From Bacteroidota bacterium (lineage in GTDB: Bacteria > Bacteroidota > Bacteroidia > Chitinophagales > Chitinophagaceae): a stretch of DNA of 64,000 nucleotides. Positions 17,699-25,439 of the stretch are shown piece after piece. Each line of letters begins with the position of its first letter. Position 1 is the stretch's first letter. The position numbers and the translations under genes are program-made. The stretch covers positions 62,001-126,000 of the forward strand of contig JAEZGI010000057.1 of NCBI GenBank assembly GCA_023416995.1. The letters are read 5' to 3'. The notes under the pieces were generated by a model, which saw only the letters and a list, made by a program, of their open reading frames with translations, did no database searches and was not told where the DNA came from.

Positions 17699-18481
17699 TC
17701 ACACAATTTTCAGATCAGCCATCACCGGGAAATGATCAGACGGAACCTGCGAAAAGTAGGTGTCTGTTAATACACCATATCTCACAGCTGAGAAATGATT
17801 GCTTATAAAAATATGATCGATCAACCTGTTTTCATCTGATGGCTTTCCCCAACTGTTAAACGAAGGATTGTTGATATAAGGATGGTCAACCGATTTGATG
17901 ACATCTTCGAGATCCGGCGAATCAGCGATCAACCGGTAACTTTTATTATTATGATCGGCATTGAAATCGCCCATCAGAACTACCGGCCCGGTACCCGCAA
18001 TTTGCCGGATTTTGCGTAAAACCAGGCTGCTGCTTTCTTCCCGCGCACGCTGACCGGAATAATCGAAATGTGTATTAAAAACGAAAAGTTCTGTGCCGGT
18101 ACTTCGGTGTATTAGTTTCACCCATGTGCAGATGCGGTTATGTTGTGCATCCCAGCCAAAACCCGGTCTGTCGTCATGTTCCGACAACCAGAAAGTGCCG
18201 CCATCTGAAAGTGCAAACATGGCGGACCGATAAAAGATCGCGGCATGTTCCCCTGCTTCGGCACCGTCATCCCTGGCCACTCCAAAACGCGAGAAATAGG
18301 GCAGGGCATCGTTGATATCATCCAGTTGCTGTTTAAGACCCTCCTGTGTTCCGAGGATGTCAAATGAATGAAAACGTATAAGGTTGATCAGAACCGCTCT
18401 TCTGTCAATCCAAAGGTTACCTGTATCTTTAGTATTCGCGTAACGAATATTATAGGTTGCTATTCTGAACTGCTTATTCAT
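17699..18481 (-). CDS. Endonuclease/exonuclease/phosphatase family protein
   Basis: The protein has 260 residues of the EEP superfamily: start RIATYNIRYANTKDTGNLW, metal-binding Glu in LGTQEGL, MGDFNAD and the closing DHFPVMADL. No signal peptide is present, so it is probably cytoplasmic. EEP members cleave phosphodiester bonds in nucleic acids, sugar phosphates or lipids; the substrate cannot be told here. A perfect -7 element on the minus strand (TAACTTTG, 18489-18496) ends only eight bases before the ATG, so the transcript may be nearly leaderless. Confidence 0.9.
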   Translation of the reverse strand: MNKQFRIATYNIRYANTKDTGNLWIDRRAVLINLIRFHSFDILGTQEGLKQQLDDINDALPYFSRFGVARDDGAEAGEHAAIFYRSAMFALSDGGTFWLSEHDDRPGFGWDAQHNRICTWVKLIHRSTGTELFVFNTHFDYSGQRAREESSSLVLRKIRQIAGTGPVVLMGDFNADHNNKSYRLIADSPDLEDVIKSVDHPYINNPSFNSWGKPSDENRLIDHIFISNHFSAVRYGVLTDTYFSQVPSDHFPVMADLKIV

Positions 18482-18488
18482 ACTGGCG

Positions 18489-18546
18489 CAAAGTTAAAGC
18501 ATAACAATCTACTGTGTTCAAACGGTATGTTTATTGATTAGATTTG
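18489..18546. promoter_or_regulatory. Divergent -7 promoter elements
   Basis: Minus strand: TAACTTTG at 18496-18489 for the EEP gene. Plus strand: TAGATTTG at 18539-18546 for the AI-2E transporter gene. Both match TAnnTTTG perfectly. The minus element leaves almost no 5' leader; the plus element lies 19 bases before its ATG. Confidence 0.55.
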
Positions 18547-18565
18547 ATAATACTCAATTACATAT

Positions 18566-19705
18566 ATGAAAGAGATGCCACTAACTGTTCGCCGGTCAGT
18601 TGAATTGATCGGTCTTTTTGTGCTTGGGCTGATCATTGTCAATGGCAGCGGTGTTATCACTCCTATACTGCTTGCATTTTTTATCAGCATCGTTTTTCTT
18701 CCATTACACCGGCGTCTGATGAACAACAGGGTACCGGAATTATTGTCGATCTCTATCTGTATTCTTATACTGTTTTTAATGCTGGGTCTGATTGCCTGGT
18801 TTTTTTCTGCGCAGGTTGCAAAGCTGATAAACGACTTTCCACAACTCGAAAAAAATGTGATGCTGCATCTGAATGAACTCAGTGCGTGGATCAATGAAAA
18901 AACCGACTTTTCCACCGACCGGCAACTTACCATCTTACGTGACCAGAGCAGCCAGATATTAAACAATGCAGGTAGTATGCTGGGAGGCGCAGCAACTTCG
19001 CTTACTTCAGTTTTTGTTTTACTTGGACTGGTTCCGATCTACATTTTCCTGATCATCTTTTATAAGAACCTTCTTTTGCGTTTTATCTTTTTATGGTTTC
19101 CTGCACAGAGCCACGATAGTCTTAAAGATGCAATGGAAGAAACACAGGTCATTATCAAAAGTTACCTGATCGGGCTGCTCATCCAGATCACTTATATTAC
19201 CATATTGTTGGGTGGTATCCTGATGATCCTGGGCAACAAACATGCATTGCTTATCGGGGTTATTTTCGCGATACTCAACCTCATTCCTTATGTAGGCGCC
19301 TTACTGGGTAATATCATCGGTGTATTGCTTACACTGACTTCTTCGGAAGAATTGGCACCTGTCTGGACAGTGCTGATCGTGATAGCCGTTGTTCAGTTTC
19401 TTGACAATAATATCCTGATGCCAAAGATTGTGGGATCAAAGGTACGGATCAATGCGTTAGCCAGTATCGTCGGAGTCATTGTGGGCGGCGCCGTTGCCGG
19501 TATTTCAGGGATGTTTCTTTCATTGCCTATAATAGCGGTGCTTAAAATCGTTTTTGACCGGTCCGAAACCTTTAAACAGTGGGGCGTATTGTTTGGCGAT
19601 GAGCGCCCCGCACGTAACCCGATGAGCTTCCCCGTATTCAGGAAGAAAATGGTAAGAGGTCCGAAACCCGAGGACGAGAACCCGCCATCAAACGATATAA
19701 AATAA
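18566..19705 (+). CDS. AI-2E family transporter (PerM/YdiK type)
   Basis: The protein has 379 residues with about seven or eight membrane helices and a basic, Pro-rich cytoplasmic tail. Family-typical segments are GVITPILLAFFISIVFLPLHRRL near the N terminus, a long helical region at about 90-140, and LIPYVGALLGNIIGVLLTL, QFLDNNILMPKIVGSKVRINALASIVGVIVGG in the second half. The family exports or imports small molecules, and a role in AI-2 transport is not general. It has its own promoter and is convergent with the rhamnosidase gene. Confidence 0.9.
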   Translation: MKEMPLTVRRSVELIGLFVLGLIIVNGSGVITPILLAFFISIVFLPLHRRLMNNRVPELLSISICILILFLMLGLIAWFFSAQVAKLINDFPQLEKNVMLHLNELSAWINEKTDFSTDRQLTILRDQSSQILNNAGSMLGGAATSLTSVFVLLGLVPIYIFLIIFYKNLLLRFIFLWFPAQSHDSLKDAMEETQVIIKSYLIGLLIQITYITILLGGILMILGNKHALLIGVIFAILNLIPYVGALLGNIIGVLLTLTSSEELAPVWTVLIVIAVVQFLDNNILMPKIVGSKVRINALASIVGVIVGGAVAGISGMFLSLPIIAVLKIVFDRSETFKQWGVLFGDERPARNPMSFPVFRKKMVRGPKPEDENPPSNDIK

Positions 19706-19752
19706 TGACATTCGCGGACTGTGCTGATAACCCTGCACCCCGCAATAATCAA

Positions 19753-22587
19753 CTAATAGCTTTCCGTTTTAATAGGTATAAGTGTTACAGGACCTTTGAC
19801 ACCTGATGGTAATGGCTTCCAGGCTGATGCATCAAACAAGCCATTTTTTAAATTTTCTTTTTTCTTCGCCGACATGTTGATGTTATAGTAGTACTTCCAT
19901 GGCAATTGATTACGGTCCATGTAAATGATGCGATTAGCCATATTGTTGGCAACCTGTACTACAAGGGAATTGTTTTCTTTTAATTCTGATGCAGGAACAA
20001 TAACACTGAATGAGGGCCCGATTAAGGTTGCCAGGCGTTTTCCATTTAGTTCAATCGAGGCAGTCTCATGCACTTCACCCAGATCCAGTTTCCAGTACAA
20101 GGCCTTTTCAGTTGGTTTTGTGAAAGAAGTCTGATAACGGGCAACACCTGAAAAAGAAGCCGCATTGGTATCAATAGTGGCTGTCCATAACAGCGGACCA
20201 TCGCTACTGTAGGCGGCTGGAAGCATTGGCCCGCCTTCAATGAATGTAACGTTCCACTTTCCGCCGATCTCTACAGGATTTCCAGCTGCGCTGTAATATG
20301 GCAACGACTTTGCCTGAAGTGGAGTTGTATAAGTTTGCAGGATCGAAGATTCACCCGGCTGAAGGTGTAGAAGGTATTCCCTTTTGTTACCACTGTTTTT
20401 GCGAACGGCAAGCAGCCCGGTTTTTCCGTGCATCGGATCAAAATAACCAACAGTACTGATATCAGCCTCTGTTTCTAACGAGATCCAATCGTTAAACACT
20501 TTCCCTGAAGTGTTGCTGATAAAATAAACCTTACCCTGATCGTTCACCTTGCGTATAAAAGATAAACCCTTTGTTTGAAGCTGCTCGCGGGTCACGGCGG
20601 CAGATTGCAACAAAGCATTTAAATCTGCACTCATCAGAAATTTTCCTTTTCCCAGTTTGGCTACACTGACAGAACCGTTGTTTTCAAACTTTAGCATCTG
20701 TATCATACTATCAAGCTTCGCCTGTTGTTCTTTATGCTGAAAAAAGCCCGGCACTTCAGTGGGCAAATTTTGAAAAAACAGGATGCTTGCGCCGTCCCTT
20801 GCAAGGGTGATTAACTGGTTGAAGTCTTCAAGAGTAATAAAGTTGTTGGCTGGCAGTAATATGGTCTGATAACCTGCAGCGCCGGTATTAATTTTACCGT
20901 CAAAGCGGAATCGTTGTAGTTGTCTTGATGAGAAAAAATCAAAGCTGTAATCATTATCGGTCATCCATAAGGATATCTTTTCAAACAAGGAGTTTTCAAA
21001 GTTTCTGTGCATGCCATCAAAGTGTTGTAACAATGGCCCACCGTTTTTCGCATACTGGTCAGCGATAGGATAATACACGAGGATGTCATTATCCGGTTTT
21101 GTGGTTTGCAGGAAAGACTGAACCCTGGTTACATATTGATTAAGTGCATGAAAGTGCCGCCACATGGGGTTGGTTGGCTGGAAATGTACCGCGGCATAGA
21201 ATAACCATCCGGGCCAGGCAGCGGTTGCTGGGGAATAAGCAGTGCCGTGATAAACAATATGATTTACGCCACCGAGAAAAAACAGATCAACCGCTTTACG
21301 TACCCTTGCCCAGTCAGACAAAAAATGTTCATCGAGCCAGGTGGCTGCCTCGGCCGAAACCAATTTTTTGCCACTGACATTTCCTGCGGAACTTGCAAAT
21401 TTGAAACGCAGGATATCATCGCCTTCGGTTTCCGGAATGTCTACCACACTGTACAAATCCAGGGTGTTGGCAGGTGAACCATGTGACTGGTTCCGCACGA
21501 CTTTCTTTTTTCCATCTGCCCATTGTTTCCAGTATTCTGTAAAATGTTCCAATAGCAATTCGTCAATCACCGAACGATAATCGTAAAGTACCCTATTGGA
21601 TCTTTCGGTTGTATTCGGTTCTAATAGCGAGGGAAGATGATGTGTAAGATCATAGCCGCGACGTTTCCTGAATTCTTCCAGAAATGTTGCGGTCCAGTTT
21701 GATTGACCCCTGGCGTCATCCACTTCATACGAATCATTAAAAAAGCCGCGGAGATAACTCAGGTCATATCCTTTGAATTTTTTATCAAAATGTGCGAGGT
21801 ACTCACGGGTAGCAGCAGCCGAAAAATGGTCTATAGCATAACCCTCTCCGCCTGGTGCGGCGCGTTCTACCATTTTACCGTGCAGCGTGCTGAACAATGC
21901 AATGATTTTCCAGTCACCTGCTGGTGGCTGCCAGTCCAGGACTCCCTGATCATTTAGTTTATTGGTGATGTCTCTGGTATTTGAATCGGGTCCGTACGCG
22001 ATGACACAAAAAGGTTTAAGACTGGCCGAAAACTGCACCTGGTCAATGCTCAGTTGTTGCAGATTTTTATTGAGTTGCAGCGGGGTGTCTATCTGCGCTT
22101 GTGATAGCGTTGTATTATTTGCGGTTCGTACAAAACCGGGATTTAAAAAAGTTATGGGTTCTTTCAGGCGCTCGCCTTCTTTCAAATTAAACACTTTATG
22201 ATAAAGCGTTTTGCTGGCATGTTCGTCATTTACCCATGGGCCGCCGAAGGGCCACCCGGTGCCATTGGCCATATCAACCCCAAGACCAAGTTTTTCTGCT
22301 TCCTTCAGCGTGTGCGTAAGCATGTTCATCCAGGGGGCGGAAAGGAACTCAAGGAACATCGGGTCATATCCGCGGGCACCGTAAATGGGTGTGATCTCTA
22401 CGCCACCCAATCCTGCTTTCTGAAAGGCCAGAAGTTGTTGCGACAAACCCTGTTTGTTAACCGCGCTTCCGTGCCACCACCAGCGTGTCCATGGTTTCAT
22501 TGTGTTGTTCACAGCCGGCCATTTTAACTGGGCGGGTAACTGAAGGACACAAATCAGCAGTAAAAAAACAAAAAACCGTTGTTTCAT
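19753..22587 (-). CDS. GH106-type alpha-L-rhamnosidase
   Basis: The protein has 944 residues from the ATG at 22587, where a signal peptide begins (MKQRFFVFLLLICVLQLPAQ); a start nine bases earlier is less likely. The N-terminal block PWTRWWWHGSAVNKQGL, then GLGGVEITPIYGARGYDPMF and MANGTGWPFGGPWV are typical of GH106, and the C-terminal part ends with a GH2-like sugar-binding jelly roll (IELNGKRLATL). GH106 enzymes remove alpha-L-rhamnose from pectic rhamnogalacturonan and related glycans. It lies 33 bases after rhaM on the same strand, so released rhamnose would be handled by the partner gene. Confidence 0.88.
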   Translation of the reverse strand: MKQRFFVFLLLICVLQLPAQLKWPAVNNTMKPWTRWWWHGSAVNKQGLSQQLLAFQKAGLGGVEITPIYGARGYDPMFLEFLSAPWMNMLTHTLKEAEKLGLGVDMANGTGWPFGGPWVNDEHASKTLYHKVFNLKEGERLKEPITFLNPGFVRTANNTTLSQAQIDTPLQLNKNLQQLSIDQVQFSASLKPFCVIAYGPDSNTRDITNKLNDQGVLDWQPPAGDWKIIALFSTLHGKMVERAAPGGEGYAIDHFSAAATREYLAHFDKKFKGYDLSYLRGFFNDSYEVDDARGQSNWTATFLEEFRKRRGYDLTHHLPSLLEPNTTERSNRVLYDYRSVIDELLLEHFTEYWKQWADGKKKVVRNQSHGSPANTLDLYSVVDIPETEGDDILRFKFASSAGNVSGKKLVSAEAATWLDEHFLSDWARVRKAVDLFFLGGVNHIVYHGTAYSPATAAWPGWLFYAAVHFQPTNPMWRHFHALNQYVTRVQSFLQTTKPDNDILVYYPIADQYAKNGGPLLQHFDGMHRNFENSLFEKISLWMTDNDYSFDFFSSRQLQRFRFDGKINTGAAGYQTILLPANNFITLEDFNQLITLARDGASILFFQNLPTEVPGFFQHKEQQAKLDSMIQMLKFENNGSVSVAKLGKGKFLMSADLNALLQSAAVTREQLQTKGLSFIRKVNDQGKVYFISNTSGKVFNDWISLETEADISTVGYFDPMHGKTGLLAVRKNSGNKREYLLHLQPGESSILQTYTTPLQAKSLPYYSAAGNPVEIGGKWNVTFIEGGPMLPAAYSSDGPLLWTATIDTNAASFSGVARYQTSFTKPTEKALYWKLDLGEVHETASIELNGKRLATLIGPSFSVIVPASELKENNSLVVQVANNMANRIIYMDRNQLPWKYYYNINMSAKKKENLKNGLFDASAWKPLPSGVKGPVTLIPIKTESY

Positions 22588-22620
22588 GAATAGCAATTAG
22601 ATGATGATGTTTATGGGTGG

Positions 22621-22935
22621 CTAGGGCATGTAGAATACTTCCTGTAATCTTATTGAAACCGGTGATCCATCCGGATTTGTTTCCATGATGTCACGCATAT
22701 ATTGCCACCATTCCTGCATGATGGGCGACGCCGGGAGGGACTCGAAAAGCGCCGGATCGCTTGCAAGAAGATTGCCGAACAAGATGCCGGTCTCTTCGTC
22801 AAGGAATATCGAATATTCCCTGACGCCGTGATCGTGCAGTAGAGCGGTCAGTCGCGGCCAGATTTCATCATGTCTTTTTCTGTATTCGGCTTCCTGGCCC
22901 CTGAACAATTTCATTTTAAAAGCGATCCTGTGCAT
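22621..22935 (-). CDS. rhaM: L-rhamnose mutarotase (RhaM)
   Basis: The protein has 104 residues. It has the RhaM sequence MHRIAFKMKLFRGQEAEY, catalytic His22 in YRKRHDEIWP, and the C-terminal EWWQYMRDIMETNPDGSP. It interconverts alpha- and beta-L-rhamnopyranose (EC 5.1.3.32). It is the first gene of a two-gene operon with the GH106 rhamnosidase. A perfect short inverted repeat (ATTGAA-TGG-TTCAAT, 22936-22950) touches its start codon, and a 19-base palindrome with two mismatched positions lies at 22979-22997. Confidence 0.92.
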   Translation of the reverse strand: MHRIAFKMKLFRGQEAEYRKRHDEIWPRLTALLHDHGVREYSIFLDEETGILFGNLLASDPALFESLPASPIMQEWWQYMRDIMETNPDGSPVSIRLQEVFYMP

Positions 22936-22997
22936 ATTGAATGGTTCAATGCCTATAAACTTATGGTTTTTTAAGGTTCCTGTAAAACTTTAACAGG
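22936..22997 (-). promoter_or_regulatory. Inverted repeats in the rhaM upstream region
   Basis: ATTGAA/TTCAAT (22936-22950) is immediately upstream of the rhaM ATG. CCTGTAAAACTTTAACAGG (22979-22997) is an almost complete palindrome. Either could bind a regulator of rhamnose use; neither matches a site I know. Confidence 0.35.
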
Positions 22998-23118
22998 CAG
23001 TTTGATGACACATTCACCCATGGTGGGGATAGTTTTTCCATCTCCACAGGGCAGGCTACGGGCACGTTGTTTGTGCCAATGCATCGACAATACGATTGTA
23101 AACAAAAATGAAAATGTT

Positions 23119-24066
23119 ATGAGATCGCAAAATCCGAATCAGCGACATCACGACGATGAGCGCAATAATAGATATCAGCAGGATTTCAGGAACAGGCAAT
23201 TTTCCGGCAACGATGACTGGCAGAACGATCATGATCGCCGCGGTGATAACCGGAACCGCCAGGCATTCAACAATGATTATAATTCCCGTCAGGATGCAAA
23301 TAGCGGACAAGGGTTCCGAAACAACGCGAATCAGTGGAGCGGTGGCGCGGGCAATCAATGGAACTCCGGCGGTCATGATGAGGATCGTAGATATGGCGGC
23401 GGGGATCGACGCTGGGGCCCTGGCGGCGACCGACAACAAGGCCGGTGGAACAGGGATCCGGAGTCATATCAAAATGAACGTTATGGAAACGATCCAAATC
23501 ACTACCGGCATGACCAGGCTGATAATCAACAACACAATCGCGGCCAGCAATGGGGCGGAAACAATCGTGGCTACGATGGTCGAAACTCCGCTGAAGGATA
23601 CGGTGGAAACGCGGGCTCTTCATCACAACGCAGGATGAGAAGAGGTTTTGGTGGCGGCATGGGCCAGGGCGCCAATTATGACACCCGGTTTGGCCAGGAT
23701 AATTTTGGTTCGGAACCCCGGGATGAATCCGGATTTTACGGCGCAAGAGGTTTTGGCGAAGGGGGTGGCAGCTATGGTTCCAACATGGAACGTAACGGCA
23801 GCCAGTGGCAGCGTGAGAACAATTATGAAAGACAAAATCACCAGGACTATGGTGATAACTATGGCCAGGGATTTTATGGACGGAACGAAAATGAAGGTTG
23901 GGAGAACAATGATGGCAACAATGACGCGGATGATAATCCGAACATAAAGGGTAGCTATGGAAGTTCAAACTATGGAAACATGCCATCAAGAAGACAGGGT
24001 GGTACTGATTACAACTCCACCAGCCGGTATTACTCAAGAACCCGTGACAACGATCCGTTTGTATAA
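23119..24066 (+). CDS. Low-complexity hydrophilic protein rich in Gly, Asn, Arg and Gln
   Basis: The protein has 315 residues from ATG 23119; a longer start at 23002 would add 39 residues without any domain and is less likely. The whole chain is low in hydrophobic residues and rich in Gly, Asn, Arg, Asp, Gln and Tyr, with repeats such as GGGDRRWGPGG, RGFGGGMGQG and DYGDNYGQGFYG. It has no signal peptide or membrane helix. This composition resembles hydrophilin-like or RGG/prion-like disordered proteins. The next gene is a YciE/YciF-type stress protein, which suggests a stress role. No function can be assigned. Large minus-strand ORFs here are shadows of the repetitive sequence. Confidence 0.65.
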   Translation: MRSQNPNQRHHDDERNNRYQQDFRNRQFSGNDDWQNDHDRRGDNRNRQAFNNDYNSRQDANSGQGFRNNANQWSGGAGNQWNSGGHDEDRRYGGGDRRWGPGGDRQQGRWNRDPESYQNERYGNDPNHYRHDQADNQQHNRGQQWGGNNRGYDGRNSAEGYGGNAGSSSQRRMRRGFGGGMGQGANYDTRFGQDNFGSEPRDESGFYGARGFGEGGGSYGSNMERNGSQWQRENNYERQNHQDYGDNYGQGFYGRNENEGWENNDGNNDADDNPNIKGSYGSSNYGNMPSRRQGGTDYNSTSRYYSRTRDNDPFV

Positions 24067-24076
24067 AGTTTCCAAT

Positions 24077-24106
24077 CAACGGGCGGCAAATGCCGCCTGT
24101 TGTTCA
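24077..24106 (+). terminator. Hairpin, probable terminator
   Basis: GGCGGCA (24082-24088) pairs perfectly with TGCCGCC (24091-24097); CAAC/GTTG extends the stem. A T-rich, not pure T, tract follows. It may end or attenuate the transcript between the low-complexity gene and the next one. Confidence 0.6.
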
Positions 24107-24135
24107 TTTATTTTCATCACAACCAAACATGAGGT

Positions 24136-24798
24136 ATGAAAAAAACGATGCAGCCAGATGCTGGAACTGTTAATGAAACACCATCCAGTAAAGCCGGATC
24201 AGCTTCCGGGAAGAGCGTTGATCAGAACAACAGGTCTGATGAACATATTGGCGGTTCATTGCTCGAGAAGTTTTTTGTGGATCAGTTGAAAGATATTTAT
24301 TATGCCGAGCAAAAACTTGCTAAAGCATTACCAGACATTGCAAAGGCCTGTACTACAGAAGAACTGGAAGATGCGTTCCGTGATCATATGGTACAGACTG
24401 AACGCCATATAAAACGACTTGAGCGCGTGTTTGATATTATAGGCAAAGAGCCTGAGGGAAAAAAATGCGAAGCGATGGAGGGACTGATCACTGAAGCAAA
24501 TAACATCATCGCTGAAACAAAAAAAGGCTCCATGACACGCGATGCGGCACTGATCATAGCTGCCCAAAAAGTTGAGCACTATGAAATAGCAAGTTACGGA
24601 GGTCTTGTGCAACTTGCAGTAACGATGGACCTGAGACGCGCAGCTGATTTGCTTGATAAAACTTTGATTGAAGAAGAACAAACAGATCAGTTACTGACGC
24701 ATATCGCAGAGGGGCATATCAATGTAAAGGCAGAAGAAGAAGGTAATTATTCCTGGACGCAAAAACGTAAAGGAAATGAACCGGAGTTAAATATGTAA
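24136..24798 (+). CDS. YciE/YciF ferroxidase-like family protein (DUF892)
   Basis: The protein has 220 residues. A disordered, Ser- and Lys-rich N terminus (about 1-40) precedes a ferritin-like four-helix bundle of the DUF892 family: FFVDQLKDIYYAEQKLAKAL, HMVQTERHIKRLERVFDIIG, AAQKVEHYEIASYGGLVQLA and LLDKTLIEEEQTDQLL. Conserved Glu and His residues in these helices fit a di-metal site. In enterobacteria YciE and YciF are stress-induced; their exact reaction is not settled. Here it follows a hydrophilic low-complexity gene, possibly as a stress module. Confidence 0.9.
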   Translation: MKKTMQPDAGTVNETPSSKAGSASGKSVDQNNRSDEHIGGSLLEKFFVDQLKDIYYAEQKLAKALPDIAKACTTEELEDAFRDHMVQTERHIKRLERVFDIIGKEPEGKKCEAMEGLITEANNIIAETKKGSMTRDAALIIAAQKVEHYEIASYGGLVQLAVTMDLRRAADLLDKTLIEEEQTDQLLTHIAEGHINVKAEEEGNYSWTQKRKGNEPELNM

Positions 24799-24821
24799 TT
24801 ATCACAGTGCCGAAAAAACAG

Positions 24822-24873
24822 ACCCGGTCCGTATCTCGCTGAATATTCAGAGAGGTAGCGGACCGGGTTTTTA
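24822..24873. terminator. Bidirectional terminator between convergent genes
   Basis: ACCCGGTCCG (24822-24831) pairs perfectly with CGGACCGGGT (24859-24868). T-rich ends are found on both strands (T at 24868-24872; A-run 24813-24818 on the other side). The loop contains the 12-base palindrome CTGAATATTCAG. Confidence 0.85.
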
Positions 24874-24891
24874 ATTTGATGGGGTTTTAAC

Positions 24892-25299
24892 CTACAACGC
24901 GGCATCCTCGTACAACTCAAGCGGCAATCCGTCAGGATCACTAAAAAATGTGAATCGTTTGCCGGTAAACTCGTCGATGCGTATTGCTTCAACCACAATA
25001 TTATTAAGCTCAAGAAAGGCTTTTGATTCATCGATATTGTTAACACGGAAAGCAACGTGCCGCAGACCGCAGGCTTCCGGCCGCGATGGTCTTGGTGGCG
25101 GTGAAGGAAAGGAAAACAGCTCAATAATATACTGGTCACCAAGCGCAAGATCACATTTCCACGAATCGCGCTTTTCACGATAAACTTCCGCTATCATTGT
25201 TAAGCCAAGGATTTCAGTATAGAACTTTTTTGATTGCCCGTAGTCAGAGCAGATAATTGCTATGTGATGAACAGCCTGCAGCCCGGTAGTTTCTATCAT
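24892..25299 (-). CDS. VOC/glyoxalase family protein
   Basis: The protein has 135 residues with a vicinal-oxygen-chelate fold of two beta-alpha-beta-beta-beta units. The ligand-like positions are present: His12 in VHHIAIICSDY, Glu in IIELF, His in LRHVAFRV and Glu in PLELYE. The loop GQSKKFYTEILGL and the tail FFSDPDGLPLELYE match YaeR/SMU1112c-type proteins. The substrate is unknown. Its start lies 24 bases from the LacI-like site at 25323, so it could share control with the divergent sugar operon. Confidence 0.88.
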   Translation of the reverse strand: MIETTGLQAVHHIAIICSDYGQSKKFYTEILGLTMIAEVYREKRDSWKCDLALGDQYIIELFSFPSPPPRPSRPEACGLRHVAFRVNNIDESKAFLELNNIVVEAIRIDEFTGKRFTFFSDPDGLPLELYEDAAL

Positions 25300-25322
25300 A
25301 CATTAAAGATACCCGTGTTTTG

Positions 25323-25337
25323 CGAAAACGATTGCGT
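25323..25337 (+). promoter_or_regulatory. LacI-family-like operator, site 1
   Basis: CGAAAACGATTGCGT matches the LacI-type palindrome CGCAAACGTTTGCG in 12 of 14 positions. Its 13-base core is the same as at 7267. It lies between the VOC gene and the divergent GH88-like operon. Confidence 0.55.
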
Positions 25338-25364
25338 TAAGAAGCAGCTTAAATCTAAACCTAA

Positions 25365-25420
25365 CAAAATCGTTTTTGAAAAATTAAATGTAGTTTAGAC
25401 CCCTGCGAAAAACGATTGAT
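25365..25420 (+). promoter_or_regulatory. LacI-family-like operators, sites 2 and 3
   Basis: CAAAATCGTTTTTG (25365-25378) is the same core in inverted orientation. GAAAAACGATTGAT (25407-25420) is a weaker copy. With site 1, three CG-centred sites lie in a 100-base stretch upstream of the sugar operon starting at 25440. Confidence 0.4.
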
Positions 25421-25439
25421 GTAAACCAGATGACCAATT

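Noticed and set aside
23023..23047. Imperfect inverted repeat GTGGGGATAG/CCATCTCCAC
   Set aside because: It has one mismatch and one wobble pair and no link to a promoter element; it may be chance.
23267..24079. Minus-strand ORF of 270 residues
   Set aside because: It is an antisense shadow of the repetitive hydrophilic gene, rich in His and Cys in a way that only reflects the opposite strand.
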